NCBI RefSeq assembly: GCF_022606295.1 | Contig: NZ_JAHHZS010000021.1 | Location: 17,316-81,315, forward strand | Source of the DNA: Arthrobacter bambusae | GTDB lineage: Bacteria; Actinomycetota; Actinomycetes; Actinomycetales; Micrococcaceae | Length of the DNA stretch: 64,000 bases | Direction of reading: 5' to 3' | In this document: piece by piece, positions 17,505 to 24,317 of the stretch | Layout: each line of letters starts with the position of its first letter | Position numbering within the stretch: the stretch's first letter is position 1 | Made by a program: the position numbers and the translations under genes | The notes under the pieces: generated by a model | What the model saw: only the letters and a program-made list of their open reading frames with translations | What the model was told of the DNA's origin: nothing | The model's database searches: none

Positions 17505-17712
17505 CCGTGGCGGGAGAGTCCTCCCAGCCATCAACCGGGCAGGCGCCGTAGGAGCAAATCCTCCCCAGGAATCTCTCAGGCCCCCGTACCGCCGCGGCGA
17601 GGCGACTCTGGAAAGCAGCCAGGCTTCGGTCCGGCTCACCGACGGTGCAAGCCGAACACAACGCGACAATGCGTTCTGCGGAATCTCTCAGGTCCGATAC
17701 AGAGCGGGGAGG
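17505..17712 (+). promoter_or_regulatory. Tandem glycine riboswitch
   Basis: Aptamer 1 (about 17509-17618) shows CGGGAGAGTCCTCCC, the GCGCCGTAGGAGCAA core, AATCTCTCAGGCCCC and ACTCTGGAAAGC, all hallmark glycine-aptamer blocks. Aptamer 2 (about 17620-17712) repeats the pattern with GACGGTGCAAGCCG, GGAATCTCTCAGGTCC and ACAGAGCGGGGAGG. Such tandem riboswitches turn on glycine-cleavage or serine/glycine genes when glycine is high. A weak promoter (TTGCCC 17436, 18 bp, TATGGT 17460) precedes it. No intact gene follows: only glyA and sdaA fragments do. Confidence 0.88.
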
Positions 17713-17719
17713 AACCCAA

Positions 17720-17989
17720 TTAGCCGAGGACCGCCTCGCCGCGATCGACATCACCGTCAACCGCAACGCGGTTCCGTTCGACCCGCGTCCGCCGATGGTG
17801 ACCTCCGGCCTGCGGATCGGCACCCCGGCACTGGCAACCCGCGGCTTCGGTGAAGCGGCGTTCCGCGAAGTTGCGGACATCATCGCCGAAGCACTGATCG
17901 CCGACGCCGACCTCTCCGGCCTGCGTCACCGCGTGGAGGCACTCGCCGCCGCGCACCCGCTCTACCCCGGCGTCGCGAACCTAGCGTAG
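17720..17989 (+). pseudogene. glyA: 3' fragment of glyA (serine hydroxymethyltransferase)
   Basis: A frame without start codon encodes only the last 89 or so residues of [24 protein letters not shown], then [21 protein letters not shown] and [11 protein letters not shown] before a TAG. The catalytic PLP-lysine region and more than 330 N-terminal residues are absent. The fragment starts right after the second riboswitch aptamer, so a deletion has joined the regulator to the gene's tail. It cannot make active enzyme. A complete glyA is expected elsewhere in the genome. Confidence 0.9.
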
Positions 17990-18055
17990 TCCGGGATCGG
18001 CTCGGTACGCCCGTCGGGTCCGAAGGGGCCTGCTGGTCACCTCAACATTAAATCC

Positions 18056-18247
18056 CTGAAGTTCCTGCTTGCCGCGGGCGCCGTCGGAGTGCTCTACAAG
18101 GAGCAGGCCTCGATCTCCGGCGCCGAAGTGGGCTGCCAGGGCGAGGCCGGCTCCGCTTCCTCAATGGCCGCCGCCGGCTTGGCCGAAGTCATGGGCGGCT
18201 CGCCGGGACAGGTGAAGAACGTTGCCGAGATCGCAATGGAACACAAC
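18056..18247 (+). pseudogene. sdaA: Internal fragment of sdaA (L-serine ammonia-lyase)
   Basis: About 64 codons read [20 protein letters not shown], then [20 protein letters not shown] and [20 protein letters not shown], the well-conserved core of the Fe-S L-serine dehydratase alpha domain. The match stops after AMEHN, where unrelated residues RASPNALRF follow, and both ends of the gene are missing. The usual GSACSM reads GSASSM here. With the glyA tail and riboswitch it marks a collapsed serine/glycine operon. Confidence 0.85.
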
Positions 18248-18393
18248 CGGGCCTCACCCAACGCGCTGCGCTTCCTCACACCCGAACAGGGGGAAGGGCT
18301 CGACGGGCCGAAAGGGGCAGAACCACCGGAGCCCGTCTCAATCCGGGACCCATGTCAGTGCCAGGTTAGTGATTTCGCAACCCCAGCAACAAC

Positions 18394-18436
18394 GAAGACC
18401 CTCCTGCCCAACGTTTCCGCAGGTGGGAGGGCCTTC
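18394..18436 (-). terminator. Terminator downstream of tRNA-Ala
   Basis: Hairpin with arms GAAGACCCTCC and GGAGGGCCTTC (one mismatch) around a loop that holds CGTTTCCGCAG. It is five bases beyond the 3' end of the tRNA on the minus strand and is a near-copy of the terminator at 6422-6464. Confidence 0.75.
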
Positions 18437-18440
18437 ACTG

Positions 18441-18513
18441 TGGAGCTAAGGAGATTCGAACTCCTGACCTCTTCGATGCGAACGAAGCGCTCTACCAACT
18501 GAGCTATAGCCCC
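18441..18513 (-). tRNA. tRNA-Ala (anticodon CGC)
   Basis: 73-nt cloverleaf read on the minus strand. Acceptor GGGGCTA pairs with TAGCTCC (one G-U), the D-arm is GCTC AGTTGGTA GAGC, the anticodon arm is CTTCG-TTCGCAT-CGAAG, and the T-arm is AGGAG-TTCGAAT-CTCCT. The loop TTCGCAT gives anticodon CGC, which reads GCG alanine codons. The discriminator base is A and the CCA end is not encoded. Confidence 0.97.
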
Positions 18514-18544
18514 TGGTCAACTGTGCATTGCCAGTGTCCCTAGG

Positions 18545-19345
18545 CTACAAACTATCTTCGCGCTTTGCCAACCACGACTCGAACGTGTCTGTCCCGGTCC
18601 GCTGGCTTGGGACCAGATTCAGCCCCTTCCGAAGATATCTGCCCATCTCCCCCGGCAACGGCACCTCCACGAGAAGCCCGGCACGGCCCGACGCCTTGCG
18701 CCAGATCTCAGCAAGTTCGCGCATGGACCGGATGTCCGGTCCGCCGATGGTTCGCCTCCGGTGCCGCTCTTCTGAAGGCTCCCGCAACGCCTCGGCAAGC
18801 AACTCGGACGCCACATTCGCCGGCGAAATCGTTTGAAAGCGCGCACCCTTGAAGACCGGGATGAGGCGGACTTTCGAGCCCGCCTGGAAAACCGCCGTCA
18901 CGAGGCTGTGGAATTGGGTGGCCCGCACAACAACCGTCTCCAGCGACGAGAGTGCGTAGACCCGCTCCTTGTCTGCTTTGGAGACATAAAACGCCGCGCT
19001 GCTCTGGTCGCAATTGATGATCGAGAGGAGAACGGCCTTACGGACTCCGGCAACGGTGGCTGCGGCGAGCAGGCGCGCGCCGCCGTCGGCGAATTTCCTC
19101 CGCGCTTTTCCGAATTGCCCTTCCAAGCAATCGATCACCACATCGGCCCCCTGCAGGGCTTCGGCCAGCCCGGCACTGGTGGTGACGTCAGCCTGAAAGT
19201 AGCGCGCGCCGTCGCGATGGACTGGTGACGCGCCCGACGGCGGGCGGCGGCTCAGCACCGTCACGTCGAGCCCGGCGTCGAGCGCCAAACGGACGACTTC
19301 ACGGCCCACTTGTCCCGTGCCACCTGCCACGCAGACGGTAGTCAC
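18545..19345 (-). CDS. NAD(P)-binding protein of the NmrA/atypical SDR family
   Basis: 266 residues with an N-terminal Rossmann motif VCVAGGTGQVGREVVRLAL. It then has DVVIDCLEGQFG, AVLLSIINCDQ and YVSKADKERV, the atypical SDR pattern (YxxxK present). The family includes redox sensors and oxidoreductases acting on quinones or small substrates. Starts at GTG 19345, six bases after the stop of the GlpR-like gene, so it is the last gene of the galU operon (minus strand). No ribosome binding site is obvious. The substrate is unknown. Confidence 0.85.
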   Translation of the reverse strand: MTTVCVAGGTGQVGREVVRLALDAGLDVTVLSRRPPSGASPVHRDGARYFQADVTTSAGLAEALQGADVVIDCLEGQFGKARRKFADGGARLLAAATVAGVRKAVLLSIINCDQSSAAFYVSKADKERVYALSSLETVVVRATQFHSLVTAVFQAGSKVRLIPVFKGARFQTISPANVASELLAEALREPSEERHRRRTIGGPDIRSMRELAEIWRKASGRAGLLVEVPLPGEMGRYLRKGLNLVPSQRTGTDTFESWLAKREDSL

Positions 19346-19351
19346 TGGAGG

Positions 19352-20278
19352 TTATGCCCGGCGGCGCTGCAAGACGTCGTCGAGGTTGCTGAGGCCGCTC
19401 TGGGGCTTGCCGTGCTGCGCCTGGACCGACGCGCCCACGGACGGTGCGCTGGCTGGCTTCAACGTCGGCTTGCCGAGGGGCTTGGGAGCCTCAGGCAGGT
19501 CGAGGGGCTCGGGGGCGGGCCGCGGCGCCTTGGCGGCATCGACGTATGTTGGTTTGGGGACGTCCACGGGCTGCCATTCAGCTTCCTTGGATTCCGCTGT
19601 AAACCGGACTGTGTTGTCGCCGGCGGCGACAGCAACATTGAGGGCGGCTTGACGAAGTTCGACGGCGGTCAGTCGCGTCGCTTCACGGGCGTGGGCTTCG
19701 GCGTCGAAAATCTTGGTCGCCGGACGGTCCGTTGCAGGAGCGCTTGCGCGGGGACTCTCGGCTGGAGGGGCCATCGCGTTCCGGAAGGCCTTGTTCATCT
19801 TCGCCCTGCGGTCCCGGATGGCCAGTCGGCGAAGCAGGAAGACGGTCGCGACCACGCCCACTATGCATCCCAGCGGCAGCCACGCGGAAACGAGGCCAAG
19901 AATGCGGAGGACGCCGGAAACGGCAGCCGCGAGCAGGAGGAGAACGGCGGCAAGGGCAAGGGCACAGCGCCCGTATCTGACTTTGAAGACCGCTGTTTCC
20001 GATGCAGCATCACGCCGTTCGCCGGCGCCGGCCGATACCTCGGGCAATGCGGTTGCGGTGCTCTGCATGGTTTCCATTGCTTTCTCCTGCCGAGGGGTGA
20101 TTGACAGAACCACCCCGGCTTGCAGTTCATGAGCGTCTTCGTCAATAACATCTGTTGGGAAGTCACCGGCCATCTGGATGTGCTGGCGACGATTCCGGAG
20201 TATGTATGGCGCAACCCAAACGATCCACAGCGCGACAGCAATGACCAATATCACCGAGCTGCTGAGAGGGAAGTCCAC
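19352..20278 (-). CDS. GlpR/SepX-type membrane protein for actinobacterial cell division
   Basis: 308-residue protein. Residues 8-26 form an N-terminal membrane helix (SSVILVIAVALWIVWVAPYI) followed by RNRR, the typical start of actinobacterial SepX/GlpR proteins. Two more hydrophobic helices occur at about 105-123 and 127-150, and a Pro/Ala-rich tail ends in a conserved-looking SGLSNLDDVLQRRR. In Corynebacterium the homologue GlpR binds the MoeA-like Glp and Wag31; in Streptomyces SepX works at division sites. Its neighbours galU and a RimJ-like acetyltransferase match that gene order. The usual Glp gene is not seen. Start is GTG 20278 or TTG 20284. Confidence 0.7.
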   Translation of the reverse strand: MDFPLSSSVILVIAVALWIVWVAPYILRNRRQHIQMAGDFPTDVIDEDAHELQAGVVLSITPRQEKAMETMQSTATALPEVSAGAGERRDAASETAVFKVRYGRCALALAAVLLLLAAAVSGVLRILGLVSAWLPLGCIVGVVATVFLLRRLAIRDRRAKMNKAFRNAMAPPAESPRASAPATDRPATKIFDAEAHAREATRLTAVELRQAALNVAVAAGDNTVRFTAESKEAEWQPVDVPKPTYVDAAKAPRPAPEPLDLPEAPKPLGKPTLKPASAPSVGASVQAQHGKPQSGLSNLDDVLQRRRA

Positions 20279-20385
20279 AATCAAAACCGTAGAAGCAAAT
20301 AGCCGGAGGCCACCGCATTGCCAACGGTGTGTCGTCGGAGAGTCGGCAAATCAATGGACTTATGACCCTTATTCGCCGAAAGCGG

Positions 20386-21006
20386 CTAGTTGGCTCCGTG
20401 CCGAAGCCAAGCGGCCAGCAAGCCTCCGGGGACCTCTTCCGAGGTCAACGCAAAGCTTCGATGGTCAGCCCATTCTCCGTTGATGTGAAGGAAACGCTCG
20501 CGGCGCCCTTCGTCGCGGAATCCCAACTTCTCGACAACTCGCAGGCTCGGCCCGTTCTCCGGCCTGATGTTGATCTCCATCCGGTGCAAGCCAAGGGCTT
20601 TGAAGCAATGGTCGGTGGCCATGGCAACCGCAGTGGGAGCTATTCCGCGGCCGGCCCGGGCCTGGTCCACCCAGTAGCCAAGCGTGGCCGTCATCGCCGA
20701 TCCCCACATGATCGAAGAGACCGTCAACTGCCCTACGATCCTAGGCTCCTGGAATCCAGGAATACGCTCCGTGATCACAAAGGGGAGCGCACTCGCTTGC
20801 CGGGCCTGGGCGTTGAGGGAAGCCACCATCTGCCGGTAGTTGGGAAGGCGACCACCCGGGGCCGGGTTGGAGGCTTCCCAAGGCGCCAGCCAATCACTGT
20901 TGCGTGAGCGGACCTCGGTCCATTCCTTCTTGTCCCGGTAGTGAATGGGACGCAACATGAGGTCGCCGCATTCGAGCGTCACCGGCCATATGGCCGACCC
21001 CCACAC
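20386..21006 (-). CDS. RimJ-like GNAT N-acetyltransferase
   Basis: 206 residues. The GNAT fold is clear: RPIHYRDKKEWTEVRSRNSDWL in the N-terminal part, then TLGYWVDQARAGRGIAPTAV (acetyl-CoA-binding motif A) and NIRPENGPSLRVVEKLGFRDEG, which is characteristic of RimJ/RimL ribosomal-protein acetyltransferases. It likely acetylates the N-terminus of a protein in the cytosol. It starts at GTG 21006, six bases after the galU stop, and is followed 107 bp later by the GlpR-like gene. Confidence 0.88.
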   Translation of the reverse strand: MWGSAIWPVTLECGDLMLRPIHYRDKKEWTEVRSRNSDWLAPWEASNPAPGGRLPNYRQMVASLNAQARQASALPFVITERIPGFQEPRIVGQLTVSSIMWGSAMTATLGYWVDQARAGRGIAPTAVAMATDHCFKALGLHRMEINIRPENGPSLRVVEKLGFRDEGRRERFLHINGEWADHRSFALTSEEVPGGLLAAWLRHGAN

Positions 21007-21012
21007 AAGGAC

Positions 21013-21918
21013 CTACTTGCTGAGGCCGGCGGCAAAGCCCGGCAGCCACTCCCGCAGTCCAGGCCCGAGGTCTTCGCTGTCGCATGCGAGCTGGACGCAG
21101 GCTTTGAGGTAGCTGAGCTTGTCTCCGGTGTCGTAGCGACGGCCACGGAAGACGACTCCGTAGACGCCGCTGCCCTCACCCTCGCCGGCAGCCAGGACCT
21201 GAAGGGCGTCCGTCAGTTGGATCTCTCCCCCACGGCCCGGTTCGGTCTTCTCGAGAACGTCGAACACCGAGGGGTGGAGTACGTACCGGCCGATCACGGC
21301 CAGGTTGGACGGAGCTTCGTCGGCAGCAGGCTTTTCGACAAGTTGTTTGATGCGGACGTAGCCGTCTTCACCGATGTCCTCGATGTCCGCGCAGCCGTAG
21401 GCGCTGATCTGGGAGGGCTCGACTTCGATGAGGGCCACAACGGATCCACCGGTTTTGTGCTGGACCTCGATCATGTCGCTGAGGAGCGTGTCCCGGGCGT
21501 CGATGAGGTCGTCGCCGAGAAGAACCGCGAAAGGTTCGTACCCGACGTGCTGCTTTGCACGCAACACTGCGTGTCCCAGCCCCTTGGGGTCGCCCTGGCG
21601 GACGTAGTGAATATCGCCGAGGTTGCTCGTGGCCTGCACCGAGTCCAGCTTGGTGATGTCTCCCTTGGCCTCCAGCGTCGCTTCCAAAGCCGGTACCCGG
21701 TCGAAGTGGTCTTCCAATGCACGCTTGTTGCGGCCTGTGATCATGAGGACGTCATTGAGTCCCACGCTCACAGCTTCTTCGACAACATATTGGATGGCCG
21801 GTTTGTCGACTACCGGGAGCATCTCTTTGGGCATGGCTTTAGTGGCAGGCAGAAACCTGGTGCCGAGTCCGGCTACAGGGATAACGGCCTTGCGGACGGC
21901 GCAGTTATTGGAAGTCAC
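21013..21918 (-). CDS. galU: UTP--glucose-1-phosphate uridylyltransferase
   Basis: 301-residue enzyme that makes UDP-glucose from UTP and glucose-1-phosphate for cell-wall glycans. The N-terminal nucleotide-binding motif AVIPVAGLGTRFLPATKAMPK is intact, followed by VDKPAIQYVVEEAV, LGDDLID and VEKPAADEAPSNL. Length fits the GalU family. Starts at GTG 21918 with no ribosome binding site; a TTAGAT-like -10 lies only about ten bases upstream, so the message may be leaderless. First gene of the galU/GNAT/GlpR/NAD-binding operon. Confidence 0.95.
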   Translation of the reverse strand: MTSNNCAVRKAVIPVAGLGTRFLPATKAMPKEMLPVVDKPAIQYVVEEAVSVGLNDVLMITGRNKRALEDHFDRVPALEATLEAKGDITKLDSVQATSNLGDIHYVRQGDPKGLGHAVLRAKQHVGYEPFAVLLGDDLIDARDTLLSDMIEVQHKTGGSVVALIEVEPSQISAYGCADIEDIGEDGYVRIKQLVEKPAADEAPSNLAVIGRYVLHPSVFDVLEKTEPGRGGEIQLTDALQVLAAGEGEGSGVYGVVFRGRRYDTGDKLSYLKACVQLACDSEDLGPGLREWLPGFAAGLSK

Positions 21919-22035
21919 CGGACTAATCTAACGGAAGTAACTGGACAATGGGCAAAAAGGAACGTGCCGGCCAAAAGGAGCACACCGTTCCTTTCCCCAT
22001 CCCTGAGCCGCACAGCAGCGGGAAATGGAGCAAAA

Positions 22036-22641
22036 GTGACTTTGAAAGACGACATCCGCCGGGATCACCGCAAGCGCCGGCTCTCCTTGACCGGGCAACA
22101 GCGCGCAGAGGCTGGAGCGGGGATTGCCCGCCGGGGCGTTTCATGGGCGGCTGATGTTGCCCATGGGAGACCCGCGACTTTCGCGGCCTATCTCGGAGTG
22201 GCCGCCGAACCGCCCACAATGCCTTTGCTCGCTGCGCTCCACGCGGCCGGGCACAGGATCCTCCTTCCCGTCTGCGAACCGGAACGGCGTCTGAGCTGGG
22301 TCTATTGGACACCGGAGACCGCTTTTGTCCGCTCAAAGTATGCCCCGATCGACGAGCCGGTGGGCGAACGTTTCGACAGTGACGTCATCAAGGATGCGAC
22401 CGGAATCTTCCTGCCGGCCACCGCCGTCGACGAGGGTGGAAACCGCATCGGCCAAGGGGGCGGTTACTACGACCGGCTCCTCGACAAGCTCGACGCCGAC
22501 GGGAACCGTCCGCCGACTGTGGCCGTCGTCTACGACCATGAAGTACTGCCTGCGGGGACGATCCCGGCCGAACCGTTCGACAAGCCGGTGGCGGAGGCAC
22601 TCACCCCACATCGGATCGTCCAGCTTGTTCGGCCCGCATGA
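22036..22641 (+). CDS. 5-formyltetrahydrofolate cyclo-ligase
   Basis: 201-residue enzyme that converts 5-formyl-THF to 5,10-methenyl-THF with ATP. N-terminal substrate motif KDDIRRDHRKRRLSL and C-terminal IGQGGGYYDRLLDKL (the ATP-phosphate loop) are clear, followed by VVYDHEVLP. GTG at 22036 has TGGAG five bases upstream. It is divergent from galU by 117 bp. A tandem 22-bp repeat follows it before the FmdB gene. Confidence 0.94.
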   Translation: MTLKDDIRRDHRKRRLSLTGQQRAEAGAGIARRGVSWAADVAHGRPATFAAYLGVAAEPPTMPLLAALHAAGHRILLPVCEPERRLSWVYWTPETAFVRSKYAPIDEPVGERFDSDVIKDATGIFLPATAVDEGGNRIGQGGGYYDRLLDKLDADGNRPPTVAVVYDHEVLPAGTIPAEPFDKPVAEALTPHRIVQLVRPA

Positions 22642-22655
22642 TGAGGCTTTACCGG

Positions 22656-22699
22656 CCTGTCTGCTTCGCCACATTCCCCTGTCTGCTTCGCCATATTCC
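22656..22699. repeat. Two tandem 22-bp repeats
   Basis: CCTGTCTGCTTCGCCACATT and its copy with one C-to-T change are placed head to tail (22656-22677 and 22678-22699) between the cyclo-ligase gene and the FmdB gene. No hairpin is formed. Function is unknown. Confidence 0.85.
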
Positions 22700-22819
22700 G
22701 TAGTACCGGTCCCGACGCCGGATGATAGAATTGGCACTCAGGCCCTGGGACTGCTAATGGACGGAACAATCCGCCTCGGCAGCACAGGACCTGCAGTTCG
22801 TCCCGGAGGAGGATCACCA

Positions 22820-23083
22820 GTGCCCACTTACGCCTATGCCTGCAAAGACTGCGGACATGCCTTTGACATCGTTCAGGCTTTCACGGACAGCTCCCTGTCC
22901 GACTGTCCTGAGTGCCAAGGATCGTTGCGCAAGAAGTTCAACAGCGTGGGCGTTGTCTTCAAGGGATCGGGCTTCTACCGCACCGACTCCCGGGACTCCA
23001 AGGGAAGTACTGTTTCGGCCGCTCCCGCGGCACCTGCCGCATCTCCGGCTCCGGCGTCCGTTCCTGCGGCTGCCGCGAGCTGA
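22820..23083 (+). CDS. FmdB family zinc-ribbon protein
   Basis: 87-residue protein. The first 60 residues form a zinc ribbon: VPTYAYACKDCGHAFDIVQAF, then SDCPECQG, with two CxxC pairs. The GSGFYRTDSR segment is typical of the FmdB family (regulatory or putative metal-binding proteins). A tail of about 25 Ala/Pro residues follows. GTG 22820 is preceded by GGAGGAGG seven bases upstream. Role is not known beyond the family; it precedes an SAF-domain protein, as often seen in Micrococcales. Confidence 0.9.
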   Translation: MPTYAYACKDCGHAFDIVQAFTDSSLSDCPECQGSLRKKFNSVGVVFKGSGFYRTDSRDSKGSTVSAAPAAPAASPAPASVPAAAAS

Positions 23084-23108
23084 TTCCTGGGTACCAGTTG
23101 CCCCCGGT

Positions 23109-23141
23109 TTTCCACATAGCTCAACGTTTCCACATAGCTCA
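23109..23141. repeat. Direct repeat TTTCCACATAGCTCA, two copies
   Basis: The 15-mer occurs at 23109-23123 and 23127-23141 (18-bp period), shortly after the FmdB stop. It shares the word CCACATAG with the 32-bp repeats near 57070-57147, which read CCACATAGGTGAGC, and may be a degenerate relative of that family. Confidence 0.7.
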
Positions 23142-23167
23142 CTAAGGCCCTGCCATGCGCCTTAGTG
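23140..23167 (+). terminator. Probable terminator of the FmdB gene
   Basis: Perfect 9-bp stem CACTAAGGC / GCCTTAGTG with a 10-base loop, without a T-run. It lies between the FmdB and SAF-domain genes. Confidence 0.65.
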
Positions 23168-23185
23168 CCCGGTTAGCGTGGCAGC

Positions 23186-24022
23186 ATGCCCGCAACCCCG
23201 AACGCTTCCCAAGGCCCCGGTTCAGCATCGCCTGGCTTCGGTCCAACCAGGCCTTCATCGATTCCACGCAATAGCCTGCCGGGGCCGATTGCCGCGTCCC
23301 ACACCCGCCGTCTTCGGGGTTTCCCCTCCAAAGCCGGAGGCCGCTTGGGTCCTCCCAAGAGACAGTACAAGCACCGCACCTTCGCTAGCTGGCTGAACCG
23401 CAACCGTCGCCTCGTGGTGGCACTCCTGCTATGCGTGGCGGTCGGGGTCGCAGTCCATCAATTGACTCCTGCTTCGGAGCAGCGAGCCATCGTCCTGGCC
23501 GCCGCGCGGGATCTTCCTGCGGGGTCCAGCTTGACGGATTCCGACCTCAAACCACTCGAAGTCCTTCCTGACGGAATCCCAGCCGGGGCGCTCACGCCCG
23601 GCACTGCCTATAGGGGAAAGCAGCTCGCCTCGCCCCTGCAGAAGGGGCAGATCCCCACAGACGCGCAGATCCTGGGACCCGGCCTGCTGACCGGCACCGC
23701 ACCCGCGACGGCGGCCGTTCCGCTGCGCATGGCCGATCCCGCTTCTATTCAACTCATCTCGCCGGGCCAATTGGTCAACGTTGTGCTCACTGCGGCCGAC
23801 GGGTTCGAAGGGCCCGGCAGGAAATCAGAACTCCTGGCGGCTGCGGTCCCGGTTTTGTGGACGTCCGCGCAAGGAGGCAAGGCCGGCCAATGGTTGGGCA
23901 CGAACGAGGCGGACGGCCTTGTGGTTGTCGCTGCCAATCCGCAACAGGCCGAAATCCTGGCCGGGGCTTCCACACGCGGGAAACTGTTCTTTGTCCTCGT
24001 CAGTCCCCCAGGTAACCGGTAA
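23186..24022 (+). CDS. SAF domain protein (CpaB/RcpC-like)
   Basis: 278 residues. A Pro-rich basic N-terminus precedes one transmembrane helix at about 75-93 (RLVVALLLCVAVGVAVHQL). The SAF domain follows: VLAAARDLPAGSSLTDSDL and AYRGKQLASPLQKGQ, the part shared with flagellar P-ring chaperones and the Flp-pilus assembly protein CpaB. A C-terminal RcpC-like part follows. It is probably anchored in the cytoplasmic membrane with its SAF domain outside. No pilus genes are in the window, so its role is open. Starts at ATG 23186. Confidence 0.82.
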   Translation: MPATPNASQGPGSASPGFGPTRPSSIPRNSLPGPIAASHTRRLRGFPSKAGGRLGPPKRQYKHRTFASWLNRNRRLVVALLLCVAVGVAVHQLTPASEQRAIVLAAARDLPAGSSLTDSDLKPLEVLPDGIPAGALTPGTAYRGKQLASPLQKGQIPTDAQILGPGLLTGTAPATAAVPLRMADPASIQLISPGQLVNVVLTAADGFEGPGRKSELLAAAVPVLWTSAQGGKAGQWLGTNEADGLVVVAANPQQAEILAGASTRGKLFFVLVSPPGNR

Positions 24023-24062
24023 TGCGAAACCCCGCCGGAGAGTCACCACCATGATGGTCCAT

Positions 24063-24308
24063 TCAGCCCCAGTGCGGGGGCCTTTGTTCCTTCAGCCAAG
24101 CGTCATGGTCGTAGCTGGATTCATCGCCCCAACGGCGCGGATCGTCCTCGGAAGCTTTCTTGGGCAGAATACCTTCTCCTGCCGGCTTCCGTTCCGGTGC
24201 GGGCTTCACTTCTGCCTTCTCCTGCGTGGCCAACCCGGTATCAGCGTCTGCCGCTCCGGCGCTGGTGTCCGCGGGCGGCCTGGAATGAGTGCTTTTGCTT
24301 TCCGCCAT
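24063..24308 (-). CDS. Small acidic/basic hypothetical protein
   Basis: 81 residues, hydrophilic and probably disordered in the first 50 (Ala/Pro/Lys/Glu-rich), with a compact C-terminal motif DDPRRWGDESSYDHDAWLK that looks conserved. No membrane segment. It follows the helicase-nuclease gene by nine bases on the same strand and may be its co-transcribed partner. Function unknown; the C-terminal motif suggests a short binding peptide. Confidence 0.75.
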   Translation of the reverse strand: MAESKSTHSRPPADTSAGAADADTGLATQEKAEVKPAPERKPAGEGILPKKASEDDPRRWGDESSYDHDAWLKEQRPPHWG

Positions 24309-24317
24309 TGCGTTTCC

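Noticed and set aside
20941..22641. 566-codon plus-strand frame covering galU and the cyclo-ligase
   Set aside because: Only the last 201 codons are a real protein; the earlier part is antisense to galU.
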